From the NCBI GenBank assembly GCA_905116865.2, contig CAJHNH020008449.1, forward strand, positions 73,501 to 137,500: a stretch of 64,000 nucleotides of DNA, in the 5' to 3' direction. The notes below the pieces were generated by a model. The model was not told the DNA's origin. It saw only the letters and a program-made list of their open reading frames with translations, and searched no databases. Positions within the stretch are counted from its first letter, which is position 1. Each line of letters begins with the position of its first letter. The position numbers were made by a program, and so were the translations under genes. The stretch comes from Candidula unifasciata. Lineage: Eukaryota; Mollusca; Gastropoda; Stylommatophora; Geomitridae. Positions 33,870-45,527 of this stretch are shown here, piece after piece.

Positions 33870-34220
33870 AAGATTAAGCTAGTTCTAGACAGATGATATT
33901 CCACATCCCAAAAGTGCAACAGCAAGACAAAGAAAGGTGGTAAAGACGAGAATTATTACACGTAGGGCGGGGTTGAGGAGGCGACAGTATAGATAAGACG
34001 TGTTCCAAAGGTGCAAATTTACGACACCCGAGATACCCCGGAGATTACCTTCCAGACTTCTGCTGTGCCAGGGACAGGTGCAGTAGCTGCAGACGACATA
34101 CATGACCTACAAGTGTGTGCACATGCCAGGGGATACTTAAAGTCGACAGGTCCTAACCTAGGCGTCAGATAAGATGTCAGTGCGGGCTGTTTACCCAACT
34201 GGTGTTTCCTTTTCCTTCTC
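33870..34220. other. Unique-looking spacer
   Basis: About 340 bp without repeat or coding signature between two simple-repeat blocks. Confidence 0.35.
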
Positions 34221-34292
34221 CCTCTCCTCCTTCTCCTTCTCCTTCGTCTTCTTCTTCTTCTTCTTCTTCTTCTTCTTCTTCTTCTTCTTCTT

Positions 34293-34354
<62 letters not shown>

Positions 34355-34455
34355 ATTCTTATTATTGTTATTATTAATATTATTATTATTATTCTCCTCC
34401 TTCTTCTTCTTTTCTTCTTCTTCTTTTTCTTCTTCTTCTTTTTCTTCTTTTTCTT

Positions 34456-34486
<31 letters not shown>

Positions 34487-34900
34487 TTATTATTATTCAT
34501 CTTCTTCCTTTTCTTCTTCTTTCTCTTCCTTTTCCTCTGCCTCATATTCCTCTGCCTCTGCCGCTGAGGATGCCACTGCTTCTTCTTCTTCTTCTTCTTC
34601 TTCTCTTTCTTTTTCTTCCTCTTCTTCTTCTTCTTCTTCTTCTTCTTTCTCTTCTTCTTCTCTTTCTTCTTCTTCTTCTTCTTCTTCTTCTTCTTCTTCT
34701 TCTTCTTCTTCTTCTTCTTCTTCTTCTTCTTCTTCTTCTTCTTCTTCTTCTTCTTCTTCTTCTTCTTCTTCTTCTTCTTCTTCTTCTTCTTCTTCTTCTT
34801 CTCCTCCCTCTTCTTTTTCTCTTTCTTCTTCTTCCTCCTCTTCTTCTTCTCCTTTTCCTTCTCTTCTTCTTCTTCTTCTTTTTATTTTTCTTCCTTTTTC
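34221..34900. repeat. Compound (TTC)n/(ATT)n/(TTC)n tract
   Basis: TTC to 34322, ATT at 34322-34395, TTC variants to 34560, then a long TTC block at 34575-34880. A short non-repeat island lies at 34540-34575. Poly-Ser, poly-Leu and poly-Phe frames are artefacts. Confidence 0.95.
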
Positions 34901-34960
34901 TTTTTCGTCATCTTCTTCTACTTTTGCTGTTACTACAATTATTTCTACAACTGCAACTAC

Positions 34961-35375
34961 TACATCTCTGTTAATGCTGTTGCTGTTGTTGACGCTGCTA
35001 CTACTATCAATGATGCTGCTACTAGCACTGCAACTACTCCTACTACATCTCTGTTAATGCTGTTGCTGTTGTTGACGCTGCTACTACTATCAATGATGCT
35101 GCTACTAGCACTGCAACTACTCCTACTACATCTCTGTTAATGCTGTTGCTGTTGTTGACGCTGCTACTACTATCAATGATGCTGCTACTAGCACTGCAAC
35201 TACTCCTACTACATCTCTGTTAATGCTGTTGCTGTTGTTGACGCTGCTACTACTATCAATGATGCTGCTACTAGCACTGCAACTACTCCTACTACATCTC
35301 TGTTAATGCTGTTGCTGTTGTTGACGCTGCTGCTAATACCACTACTACTGCTGCTGCCGCTACTACTCCTGCAAC
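34961..35375. repeat. 83-bp minisatellite, five units
   Basis: TACATCTCTG recurs at 34961, 35044, 35127, 35210 and 35293, exactly 83 bp apart. The first four intervals look nearly identical, and the fifth unit diverges into CTACTGCTGCTGCCGC. Near-identity suggests recent amplification. Confidence 0.95.
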
Positions 35376-35683
35376 CACTACTACACATCTCTGCTAATGC
35401 TGCTGCTGTTGATGACGCTACTACCACCACCGCTACTATTAATAATACCCCAGTTACTGGGGCTGCTGCTACTCTTGCTGCTTTTACCACTACCACTAAC
35501 ACTACTACACAAGGAGGAGGTATAGAGTAAAAAAGTTGATGAAGACAATGAGGGTAAGAAGGAGAGCAGAAGCAGGAGTAGGCGGAACAGGGGTAGGAAA
35601 GGAGAAGAGTTGAACGGGGGTGTGGAGAAGAAGGGGAGGTGCAGGAGAAGAGATTGAGCAGGAGACGGGCTAGGTGAAGGAAA

Positions 35684-35735
<52 letters not shown>

Positions 35736-35742
35736 AGAAAGA

Positions 35743-35795
<53 letters not shown>

Positions 35796-35810
35796 AGAAG
35801 AAAGAAAGAA

Positions 35811-35846
<36 letters not shown>

Positions 35847-35890
35847 AAAGAAAGAAAGAAAAGAAAGAAAGAAAGAAAGAAAGAAAGAAA

Positions 35891-35958
<68 letters not shown>

Positions 35959-35971
35959 CAGAAAGAAAGAC

Positions 35972-36045
<74 letters not shown>
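35684..36045. repeat. (GAAA)n microsatellite
   Basis: About 360 bp of GAAA with a few GAAG and CAGA variants and occasional A slips. It is flanked by GGAGG-rich sequence. Confidence 0.96.
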
Positions 36046-36046
<1 letters not shown>

Positions 36047-36109
36047 AGAAGGAGGAGGAGAAACAGAAGCAGAAGAAGAAAAAACAAACGAAGAAGAAGA
36101 AGTAGGAGA

Positions 36110-36567
36110 GGAGAACGACGACATCATCGTCAGTAACAGGACAACGCCGATGGATCTATTTTTCTCAGTAGGAAATATTTGCATATGCACAATAATCTTT
36201 AGCTATGCCAGAATACAAAATTTACCAGACCTGTACATTTTAAGAACCGCTGGTGTCGGTGCACTGTGACCTTTGTAGGCACAGACGTCTATCACTGCAC
36301 ACACAGCACATTAGTGGGCAGATAAACTATATATTTTTATGACAGGGAGCGGCATAGAATTTCAAAAGGGAAATATGCAAAAGTAAATTCAATGACTGTT
36401 GCCATGCAGTGGGAATGTGACATATCCAAAGGCCCAAATCAAGGATAAGAAATGCTTAACTGAAAGTCGTTAGCGACCTAAGATAAGAAAAATACCTTCT
36501 GCTGACAGAAATATGCTGCGGAGAAGTTAAATACTGTCAGAGTTAATTATAAGATTTTCAGTGTTAA
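36110..36567. other. No recognisable feature
   Basis: Unassigned sequence between the GAAA tract and SINE-E. Confidence 0.3.
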
Positions 36568-36790
36568 CACGAGGAGCGGTTGGCTGAATGGTTAGAACGC
36601 TGGGATCTCATGCAGGAGACCCGGGTTCGAATTCTAGGTAAGGCTGGGGACTTTTTCTGTCAAGGGCAAATTAAAATCCTCACCCGTACAGTAGTGGAGA
36701 CAGCAACAGCTATGAGGCAGTAAGTCTTTGGGCTCAAGAACCCCCCCCCCTTTCCCCCTACGCCTACACTGCAAAAGTGGTATCACAAAG
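36568..36790 (+). repeat. SINE-E, copy 2
   Basis: Head GAGGAGCGGTTGGCTGAATG with B box GGGTTCGAATTC, then AAGGCTGGGGACTTTTTCTG, and the end CACTGCAAAAGTGGTATCAC. It abuts a LINE-beta relic. Confidence 0.78.
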
Positions 36791-37177
36791 GAAGTTATTG
36801 GCAAAGTTAACATGGACCCGTTTACAACTAATGAGCGGAAGATATCTTTGGAGAGCTGTCGGTGTGACAAGAAGAGACAAAATCAGGAATGAAGAAAGTA
36901 GAAGAAGACTAGGGCTGAAACCAGTTATACAATTCATTAAAGAACAACAAATGAGATGGTCTGGTCTTATGGCGAGAAGTCCCTAGTACCAACTGCCACA
37001 GAGAGGCACGCTGAAGAAAGATAATGAACACAGAGCAAGGGAAAGACCACGAAAGAGATGGAGCGACACCATCAGGGGCAACCTAACAGAAATGAGCAAA
37101 AACTTATACAATGCATTTGAAAAAGAGCACAAACGATAATTATATCTTCCCCTAACACCTTGCTGAGGCAAATTGTG
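36791..37177 (+). pseudogene. LINE-beta RT C-terminal relic
   Basis: The frame encodes R-Y-L-W-R-A-V-G-V-T-R-R-D-K-I-R-N-E-E, then L-G-L-K-P-V-I-Q-F-I-K-E-Q-Q-M-R-W-S-G, continuing after a stop with G-R-P-R-K-R-W-S-D-T. This matches 61690-61997 closely. The 3' end CACCTTGCTGAGGCAAATTG leads straight into a GAA tail. It is 5'-truncated. Confidence 0.8.
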
Positions 37178-37335
37178 AAAGAAGGAAGAAGAAGAAGAAG
37201 AAGGAAGAAGAAGGAAGAAGGAAGAAGAAGGAAGAAGGAAGAAGAAGGAAGAAAAGGGAAGAAAAAGGAAGAAGAAGAATAAAGAGGAAGAAGAAGAATA
37301 AAGAGGAAGAAGAAGAAGAAGGAAGAAGAAGAAGT
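37178..37335. repeat. (GAAGAAG)n tail of LINE-beta
   Basis: About 155 bp of GAAGAAGGAAGAAG variants directly after the LINE-beta terminus. Confidence 0.9.
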
Positions 37336-38224
37336 ATTAACAATAATTAGAACTCTAGGCTGAGGTTTTTGAAATAAGGAAATAGCTTTAGAGGCGGCCC
37401 CCTGACATGCCTATACCATCAGAGGCGCTGAAACCAGGTGGAACCTAGGGGCTTAGGTTTTTTATGTGGGATGCTCAGCCCTACAACGATTTACAGACCC
37501 CAGGAAAGAGAGAAATGACTAAAGAAGTGGAAAGAAAAGACAATTTAAATGGTGAAAAGTGGAAATAGAAGGAGCTGATTTAGCGGAAAACGAAAGAGAA
37601 AGCAGATGAAAAAGGAAAAATGTTATAGCAACTCCTACTGCATTCGCCCTATTGAGACGGTGACTCGGTATGCTTGGTTCTCAGCTTGGCGAAATATTCG
37701 CCCAATAACAAATACTATTTTATCAAATCCTAATCTGTCGCCCTTTACGACATGCTTCTTGAGGAAGACTCGGTTAAGTCAATTTTATTGTCTAAGAGGG
37801 GAATCAGAAACAACAGGCTTAGGCTTTTTTTAAGCGCTCAATAATAATAAAAATTACTTTTATTATTATTATGTTAAACAAACCGGTTATTCATGGAGTG
37901 GCAGCTCTATCTTGGGGCTTTCTGTTCGCAGGATCCATATGCTAACGGCATGCATGACGTGCTACAGTGTCACTGTTCTGTTCTCCCCGTTTCATGTCAT
38001 GAAAGCAAAGGCTGTCGGCGGGACAACGTCATCAACTCTGTAGTGTCGAGTGTTCTATAATACAATGAGTCTAGCTCCACAATCCAGGTGCCTTCATGGC
38101 ACGGAGAGGGTCCTTTACTTCATTGTGGAGCCCAAATTAGTCTGGAAAAGTATACAGTCAGTAAGTCCAACAGAAGAAAAAACACGGTATGTGACACAAG
38201 AGATGAACTGTTGCCTGCTGTGTC
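37336..38224. other. No recognisable feature
   Basis: Nearly 900 bp without assignable gene or repeat; a short ATT run is at 37842-37875. Confidence 0.35.
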
Positions 38225-38480
38225 TGGAAGCAGTAGTTGTATAGCAGCTAGACGCTGGCCTGCACATCCAAAGGTTGTGGGTTCAGATCCTAACGGAGCC
38301 AGACCCCCCACCCCCACCCCACTCCACTTTCAGGTCGACCCAGCCTTAAATTAGTACCAGGCAAAGTCCTGGGAAGCAAAGGCGGCCAGCGTGATGTTGA
38401 TCACATCATCCACCGAGTGCCCATTGTTCTGTAAACTACGGGTCTTGCCCAGTAAGCGTGAGAAATGACCCTTTTACTTT
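38225..38480 (+). repeat. SINE-B, plus copy
   Basis: Head GCAGCTAGACGCTGGCCTGC and GGTTGTGGGTTCAGATCC, body GTCGACCCAGCCTTAAATTA and TGATGTTGATCACATCATCC. Confidence 0.8.
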
Positions 38481-38569
38481 TGTTCTTTCCAGATGTGTGG
38501 CTGAGAGTAGAGCTTTCCAAACTTTTAAGACTGATGACACGTTTTTAGACAGACAATCCCCTTTAAGAT

Positions 38570-38870
38570 TCCGGGGCCTGATTTTATGGGGGAAAGGCGA
38601 GGGAAGAGAGGAGGGGGGTAGACCTATTGCCCTTCCACTATAGGACTAGTTAGATGTGATTCCTTCAAAGTCTGAATCCATCTGCCTAACAGGCGAGAGA
38701 TAAACAGTCTGCATTTACATACGCCAGATCTGTAACACTGATCTGCAAGCAAAATTCTAGTTTTGAGACAAGAAGTTTACGAACAATCAGGACTTTCCGC
38801 TGGAGTTTACAGCTGGTGAGGAGTTTACAGCTGGTGAACGCTAAGGAGAAAGAGGAGGGTGATGAGGAGG
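38570..38870 (-). repeat. Rep-F, minus copy
   Basis: CAGGCGAGAGATAAACAGTC, CTGGAGTTTACAGCTGGTGA and GTGAACGCTAAGGAGAAAG. The GTGAGGAGTTTACAGCTG segment is duplicated at 38808-38835. Confidence 0.7.
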
Positions 38871-39244
38871 GAAAGGAGGAAGAGGAGAAGACGAATAGGA
38901 CAAGCATAATTTCACGACACGATAACACAGTCTACAAACAAACGAGAGGTGAAACTAACCCTATAATAACGGTGCCGACACACCAACGTTTCACGACACA
39001 GTTTGTGCAGCTCTGGCTTGGTGGTCAGTGAATGCGTTTAAGTTTCACGACTTTCCAGTACTGGGTTTCACTTTCCCAAATGGGCAATGCAGAGGAAAAG
39101 TTTTCTGGTTAGGACAGTTATACGAGAGTTTCACCGTGGAAGAGATTGGGGCTAGGCCACATAGAATCCTCAAAGACAGACGGGGTACACTGTAGTCAAT
39201 GCTTACTGTGGAAAAGGGCACATAATTTAGAATTTATATTAAAA

Positions 39245-39460
39245 CATAAAGACAACTTTTCCACGGCTGCTGATGTTCTAGGCATATGGTGCTAGACATG
39301 TGTAGTATAGATCAATTAGCAGTTGGTGTGTGATATGGTCAACATCGCGCCGGCCGCCTTCACTTCTAGGACTTCACCGGGTACCAATTTAAGGATGGGT
39401 GGAGCTCGGAGCCAAATTCATGTTTTGAAAAACCACGACCTTGGGATTCGCAGGCGAACG
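39245..39460 (-). repeat. SINE-B, minus copy (diverged)
   Basis: TTTTCCACGGCTGCTG, GGTGCTAGACATGTGTAG, GGTCAACATCGCGCCGGCCG and head complement GGGATTCGCAGGCGAACGTC. Confidence 0.7.
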
Positions 39461-39484
39461 TCTGCTCCATTTATGGTTAATGGT

Positions 39485-39845
39485 TTATACAACGGATCAA
39501 CATCATGGCACACGGGTGTAACCCATAGATGCTCCATTCCTGAGTCTGAGGAATCTCCTTGCAGTGCACGAACTCCGTAGCACCGGCGAGGATCCTGACA
39601 TACTTTGGGTAGATTTTTTACTTTGAATTTTGCCCAGGCAGCGCCGTTAGTCTACTCTTTTTCGATTTCCAACTGACAAGGGATTTTTTAAAAGTGCGCA
39701 ACAATACACACGGGCGTTCGTTCTTACTACCCAGAGACCAGGGGAAATTACTAGAAGTCCACGTGAAAAAATCCCAGCCTTCACCTGGGTTTGAACTCGC
39801 GACATCCGGCACTCGAGGCAGATGCCATACCTGGAGACCACATCT
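39485..39845 (-). repeat. SINE-A, full-length minus copy
   Basis: It runs from the 3' end complement CAACGGATCAACATCATGGC through CGATTTCCAACTGACAAGGG and CTACCCAGAGACCAGGGG to the head complement (GGGTTTGAACTCGCGAC, then CTGGAGACCACAT). Confidence 0.82.
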
Positions 39846-39910
39846 CCCCCCCCCCTTTTCCTGCTCTATTTATATTAATTAACTAATAATAAAATAAACT
39901 AAAGACTCAC

Positions 39911-40035
39911 CTGGTAGTATGCTGGAATAATCAGGGCAATCCTCTGAGTTACACGCACTTCAAAACGTTGATGTCACACGAAATATCTGGATAAACTATG
40001 CACACAAATTCACAAAGTCCACGCACCACAGTTTC
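39911..40035 (-). other. Candidate non-coding exon (splice signals only)
   Basis: On the minus strand a TTTTGTTTGCAG acceptor precedes 125 bp that end in CCAG, followed by GTGAGT as donor. Only one frame stays open for 28 codons before a stop, and the other two stop earlier, so it could only be a 5' untranslated or non-coding RNA exon. This lies in one of the few stretches lacking repeats. Chance occurrence of both signals is quite possible. Confidence 0.22.
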
Positions 40036-40039
40036 CTGC

Positions 40040-40700
40040 AAACAAAACAATACTGCTATCTAATTCAGCCGACAAAAGGACACATATCTAATTCGAAGGA
40101 CACTTCCATTAAGTACACATTGTTTATTAATCCCACGTATTAGCCACACTGTAAAATAAACACTCTTGTTGTCAGAAAGCTATCAAAGCAACTAGTGGCG
40201 TACACAGTGAAGCGGTGCCGAGAGGTAAAACTACCACATTCGGATTACCGTCGTGTGAAGTTATGTGAACTGAAGGACAGCTGATCTCAGCGAGGCCTCG
40301 ACGGAAACACAGTAAAGCAGTTAAGTTATAGCGGACGTAAAAGCACCGAACTTGGCGAGACTAGGTTAGGTCAAACTACAGAGACGCTCGCCCTTGTAAT
40401 TTAACCCTTGGTCTACTTTTCGTTTACTGTCGCTTATTGGAAAGAAGTCGGTATTCTGATAACGAGTGGGGTTTCCTGAGAGACACCTTTACACAAGTAC
40501 ATTTTGTTACTGTATTACACCAAATAAGCGTTCCACAGGTCTCCCCCTTTACAACTTTTTTTTTTTACCTATGGACTGGCAAAAACGGGGAATTATTTCG
40601 TGGACTGCCTGACAGCTAAAACAAATGTAGGTTGCATGTTACTGTTTACATCCGGTGTCACAAATAGGTGCAATTTGCAGTTGATGCGACATCTGCTACT
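40040..40700. other. Unique-looking sequence
   Basis: No shared repeat, simple repeat or coding region was seen. If the candidate exon at 39911-40035 is real, this would hold its upstream intron or promoter. Confidence 0.3.
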
Positions 40701-40704
40701 TTGA

Positions 40705-41065
40705 GGCCCCGGTGAGAGCTGGGATTTCTTTCACGTGGACTTATAGTGATTTCCCCGGGTCCCTGGGTAGTAATTCTAGTAATTCTGGCTAGTGAGATCA
40801 GACGCCCGTGTGTATTGTTGCGCACGTAAGCAATCCCTTTGCAGTTGGAAATCGAAAAGTATAGCCTAACGGCATTGTACGGGCTAAATTTGGAGTTTAA
40901 AATCTACCTAAAGTATTTCAGGATCCTTTCCGGTGCTTCAGAGTTCGTGCACTGTGCGGGGCTGTTTCAATCTTAGGTTTGAGTTAGAAGAAGAAGGGAA
41001 CACTTTTGGGTTACACCCGTGTGCCATGATGTTGATCCGTTGAATAAACCAACAGGGAAGAAGAA
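40705..41065 (+). repeat. SINE-A, plus copy lacking its head
   Basis: It starts inside the family at GAGAGCTGGGATTTC, then GTGAGATCAGACGCCCGTGT, GTATTTCAGGATCC and TGATGTTGATCCGTTG. The tRNA-like region is replaced by unrelated sequence. Confidence 0.8.
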
Positions 41066-41069
41066 GAAT

Positions 41070-41120
41070 CAATCTGAAATATGCTGATGACACAGTATCT
41101 CTAGCAAATAAGTGAGCAGG
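41070..41120 (+). pseudogene. LINE RT catalytic-box fragment (Y-A-D-D)
   Basis: ATCTGAAATATGCTGATGAC encodes N-L-K-Y-A-D-D, the RT active-site box, followed by T-V-S-L-A. The rest of the same RT appears to resume at 41770 after MITE-J. Confidence 0.6.
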
Positions 41121-41159
41121 AGTAAAACGATCTAGTGCAGAGGGTTATTTATACGATGG

Positions 41160-41545
41160 TCTCCCCATTTACACACCACCGGCTGTAGATCAACTCCACT
41201 GATAAGTTGGTTGGACTAGTCTACCGTGGTCGAAGTTATAGGTGTCGCAGTCTGTTGCTGTCTTGCATTTACTTTTTTTTTATTTCCGAGAAACAGACGG
41301 CCTGTGACATATGTTTTGTCACTGTCTAGGGGCGTTGTGTGTTAGACCAGGTATCTAAATGTTTTAGAAGTGTTAAAGGCTCTAGCATGGTGAAATATAC
41401 AACACGCGGTATCATCGCGAGTGCGGGAGATCCCCTGACCTTGTGTGAAAGTCGGATCATTCGAGGCCGACCTATCAGTGGTATAGTGGTATGTAGGTCG
41501 TCCAGTCAGAAGCGAGCTAGTCTATAGCGGTGTGTAAATGGGGAG
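41160..41545. mobile_element. MITE-J with 17-bp terminal inverted repeats
   Basis: CTCCCCATTTACACACC at 41161-41177 is the exact reverse complement of GGTGTGTAAATGGGGAG at 41529-41545. The interior matches 27125-27485. It has no ORF, and target duplication and superfamily were not determined. It lies between two pieces of one RT relic. Confidence 0.7.
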
Positions 41546-41589
41546 AGCAGTGTAATTTACCTTGCAGAGTTATTTGACTAAGGGTTAGT

Positions 41590-41760
41590 TCGACGTTAGT
41601 CTCCCCAGACCCTACCCATATACACACTAGCTCACTTCTGATCAGTAGTTCATGAACCACGTGACCTTCCCGCACGGTTACGTGTACCTGGCAGGTTAGC
41701 AAGCATGAATGAACGGCCAATCACAGCGTGTCTGGGCCCGGAATCGTACCTGAACCGGTA
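41590..41760 (-). repeat. MITE-J fragment, opposite orientation
   Basis: The reverse complement contains ATCAGAAGTGAGCTAGTGTG and TATATGGGTAGGGTCTGGGG, matching the MITE-J right part at 27450-27480. Confidence 0.5.
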
Positions 41761-41769
41761 ATTAACAAT

Positions 41770-42035
41770 GGAAAAAAGTGGCCAACAGTAAATATCACAG
41801 TAAAAGGAGAGATGTTAGTATAAGTAACACGTTTCTCCTATCTTGAACGTATAGTAAGTAACAGATGATGCAAAAGTCAAACAGAAATCAAAAAGAGAGT
41901 AGGAATAGCTAAAACTATCTATAACAAGATGCGAAAATTATTGGCAGCTAGAGAGATATTCAACATTTTAAATTAGAATCGTCAAATGTTTTATAGAATT
42001 AACCCTGCTGTATGGTGCAGAAACTTGGACAATGA
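41770..42035 (+). pseudogene. LINE-alpha-like RT relic (downstream of the Y-A-D-D fragment)
   Basis: Translated pieces include a decayed Y-L motif, E-I-K-K-R-V-G-I-A-K-T-I-Y-N-K-M, and an L-L-Y-G-A-E-T-W-T-like end split over frames. This is the order seen after Y-A-D-D in the LINE at 59570-59770. Several stops and frameshifts are present. Confidence 0.6.
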
Positions 42036-43285
42036 ACTAATACAGGTATTATTACCACTTCTCGTCCTTTTTAGGATGAAATTTTCCCTTTAAGATAACT
42101 GGCAGTCATTTCACGTGTGGTTAATTTGAAGCTATAGTACATACAGCTAACACACTGAAATGTGTTTAACTACCGGGAGGCTATTGCATAGATTGATCCC
42201 GGAGAGTAAATCCCTGAGATTTCTTATTTGATTCGCCCCACAACTATTGTTAGCATTCTGGGCGCGTCCATTGTTCCAAGAATTGATTCCAGAACTTTTT
42301 CTGTCTAACTGATTTTCATTTTGAGTCTGTACGAGAGATGACATCAGCCATAGAAGACTTGACTATCATTACAGGACGTGAGTAGAGGAAGGCAGGAAAT
42401 GTAACGGCTTGAATCTGAGACATAAGACCTTCCAAACCGGACAGGACTGAATGTGAAAATGAGGGAGAGATGAAATGTTTTATTTAAATAAACATGATTG
42501 GTGTTATTATAATATACATGCTTTGTGTACATCTAGATTAGATACTACACATATGCGCTTGTTTCTTTATCACAGTTCCCACATTGGGCAGGGACTAGTG
42601 GGCATCTATTCTTTGCCGACGGTCTGAGTGTAACGACCTGGTTGAAGCAGTGAGGACGACAAACTGGAAAAGAATAGGCAGGGTCTCAAGCTGAGAACTG
42701 TCCGAGGTTGACTTCTCCAATTAGGAGTTACGTATATTAATTCCATCAATCACACCATCTTCACTCTACTAGCATAAACCCATTCATGTTATTTTTTGTT
42801 AGATTAATTCAATATATCTTGTTCATGTTGTTATAAAATAGTTGAGTAAATTGTGTACTTAGGTTCAAGTGTAGGTTCAAGTGTCTTTGTGCATACTAGT
42901 TTACTTCAGCTCACACATATTTAAATCACTTGGTGGGGGCTTTTAAGTAATGCCAGAGAGGAGAAAGTCGGAGGGGTTAACTGTGTATCTTGATAATATC
43001 ACAGTGGGTTTATCCTCATATCTATCTATTCCTTCTCCTACTCATGTGGATAAAAGTACAGCAACTTTCATTTAATTGAACGAGCCACTCGCTGTTTTCG
43101 TGGCTATCCAGGACCGTCTAGGATCACCATAGCCTAGATAGTTAGTCCATTTTCTCACGTGGGTGGGCACTGTTAGAGTTCAAACCCACACACTCACTAT
43201 ATCAGTGTATTTACCCACGTGGGCTCGCAACAGAAATGTAGAAGTAAAGAAGAATAGGTCCTATTTCATAGGAGAAAAAAATATG
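42036..43285. other. No recognisable feature
   Basis: About 1.25 kb without gene or clear shared repeat. A stretch near 42580-42720 faintly recalls Rep-F. Confidence 0.35.
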
Positions 43286-43289
43286 TAAA

Positions 43290-43468
43290 AAGCATGCTAG
43301 AGGATAATGTCAATTGCAAAACAGTAAGAGGTGGACAACGCTACAATTGGGAGGAAAACATCAAGAGATGGACGAACAGAAGTCCGAAAGCGTGTACAGC
43401 CAAGACAGGAAACAGGGCAGCCTGCCTTCATTGTGGAGACAGTACCTGACTGATTGACTGATTTGGAG
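43290..43468 (+). pseudogene. Possible LINE C-terminal relic
   Basis: The frame gives G-Q-R-Y-N-W-E-E-N-I-K-R-W-T, like the G-R-x-x-x-x-W-E-x-x-I-x-x-W-T block near the end of many APE-type LINE proteins. It ends in a GACTGATTGACTGATT tail. Short and frameshifted. Confidence 0.45.
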
Positions 43469-43469
43469 A

Positions 43470-43779
43470 ACCAGTTGACCACAACTGGTCTGAGGTGTCC
43501 GCCTCGAGTACTAGAAGTGCCAGGTTTAATTCTCGGTAAGGGTTGGGATTTTCTCACGTGGACTTGGACTTCTAGTAATTCTGGGTAGTGAGATCAGACG
43601 CCCGTGTGTTTTGTTGCGCACGTAAAAAAATCCCTTGACAGTTGGAAATCGAAAAGAATAGCCCACCGGCAATGCCCAGGCAAAATGTGGAGTTAAAAAT
43701 CTACTCAAAGTATTTCAGGATCCTCGCCGGTGCTACAGAGCTTGTGTACTGTGCTGAGCTTCTTTGGACTCCGACTTCA
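43470..43779 (+). repeat. SINE-A, 5' part, interrupted by the LTR element
   Basis: Head TGGTCTGAGGTGTCCGCCTC and CCAGGTTTAATTCTCGG, then GTGAGATCAGACGCCCGTGT and CAAAGTATTTCAGGATCCTC. The copy stops at the LTR border and resumes at 51126 with TTCAGTTAGAAGAAGAACGG, the next block in the family order (compare 40990-41060). Confidence 0.85.
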
Positions 43780-44572
43780 TGTGACAGTACTGATTACAGT
43801 CACGTTTATCACAAGAAGGAAACAGAAGGAAAGAAACACACGAAGGAATAAAGAGGTATAGAGTCGCTTGAGATAAAGAGGGTCGCCAGTCTAACAACCC
43901 TGAGGGCATTGACTCAAGAGTGGACAAAGACGTGGGTGCATGCCAAGCTTGTTCATGAACTGTGGTAGGCCAATATACTCGTAAATTAACAGAGGCAGGG
44001 CAACGAACAAAGGCAACGACACAAGATTTCCTGGGGATTTTCCATCCAAATATGCAAAGTGGCTTGGAATACCATCTTTGGCGGGAAAGAGAAAGGTTCA
44101 CGAACCTTAGAAGACACAGTTTCATGAACTCAGGACAAAGGAGAGAGGTAGCATCAGGGGTAAATACACTACTGTGAGCCCTGACAGAGGCACTTGCGCT
44201 GAGATCTCTGCCAACGAAGGATGCTGTGGGCATTCTGATCATGTCGCTACGATGGAGCTAAGTCCATACTTCTGTTTTGTGACTTGCCAGATAATGCACA
44301 AAATATTGCTTCATGTTATGTAAGTAGTACTGTGTTCATGTTAAGTAATTAGATAAGATAAGGTCATGTTGGGTTATTGGTAGGACACATGATGATGATG
44401 ATTGCTCTGATGTATTAACTGGATCTTGCGAGTCGTCTAACTGTACACCTGAGACATAGCAGATGCCATGTTGACAGATCCAAGTGTATTAATGCAAAGT
44501 ATGAGTATCAATATGTATATTATAATGAGTTCTTGGAGCAGACATCATCTTGGAACATTGGAGGAAAGGAAA

Positions 44573-44580
44573 GTTATAAA
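44573..44580 (+). promoter_or_regulatory. Possible LTR TATA box
   Basis: GTTATAAAAC lies in the 5' LTR, with an identical copy at 49523-49530. It is the clearest TATA-like motif in the LTR, upstream of the polyadenylation signal by about 1.27 kb. Function is inferred from position only. Confidence 0.35.
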
Positions 44581-45527
44581 ACGAGAAACGTTCTGAGCAT
44601 GCAGCATACGGGGGCTGCCCTCTTATTTAGGTCAGAGGCCCAATATCGTATTTCACAGGTAGAGAGAGTGTGGTTTGGTGAATGAAGAGGTGGCCCTAGA
44701 ATGACCCTTTCTAACGGTCAGGCTGTGTCTGCACTGTTTTGATTGTCATACAGGAGGAAAGCAGCGGGCACTGATGTCATAATTTAGTATAATTGTGTAT
44801 GTATAGTTATGTGTGTTATGGTTGTCATGAAGAATATAGGCTTCTGTTAGAAGACATAATAACTACTGGAAGACCGGCACAGCACATGATGGTGATGGTC
44901 ATGATAACAGATAAGCATGACGTGTGAAGTATCAAATTGAACAGCAGAGTTAGCGCTGCTAGGGAATGATAACGCCATATGTATTAACATGATGCAGTTA
45001 TAATGTTGTAAACATTTAGTTGTGATTTGAAGAGAGAATGATATAAGAAGATATGGGAAAGTGAAAGTCATTTAGCTTGAACTGTCCTCGGCAAGCTGCT
45101 GAGAAGGGAGCACACGGATATAATAGAATTTACCTGTAAAGGGGCGGGACAGAAGTATCAGATGTTGAAGTGAGTGGGGGATGCAAGGCCAGGTCTGTAG
45201 CCGGACTGTTGTTGTTTGAGGAGGAAGTGCATGGGCATTCATGTGGTAAAAGTAAATAGTGCATGTATGGTTATACATAGTAATATGTTTTGAATAAGAA
45301 GTACATGTGAGTTAGTGGATGGAGGTTTATTCAAGGGTATAAGAATGCCTGTTTAAAGGGAGAACTATTCGTATGAAGAAAGGCAGTTGTTTGCAGGGTA
45401 GAATACGATGTATGTTGTTGCGTTCACGTTTATATGCTTGGCAATGTGAACTTATAGATTGTTTGAATATATTTAACAGGTGACATGGCAGTTTCTGTCA
45501 TGGTGTGCCGGGTTGGCTAAATAGGCT

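Noticed and set aside
43733..44242. 170-codon antisense frame at the start of the 5' LTR (and a similar one at 48716-49192)
   Set aside because: It begins inside the LTR and runs out of the border into different flanking sequence at each copy. It has no recognised domain and lies in non-coding LTR; probably chance.
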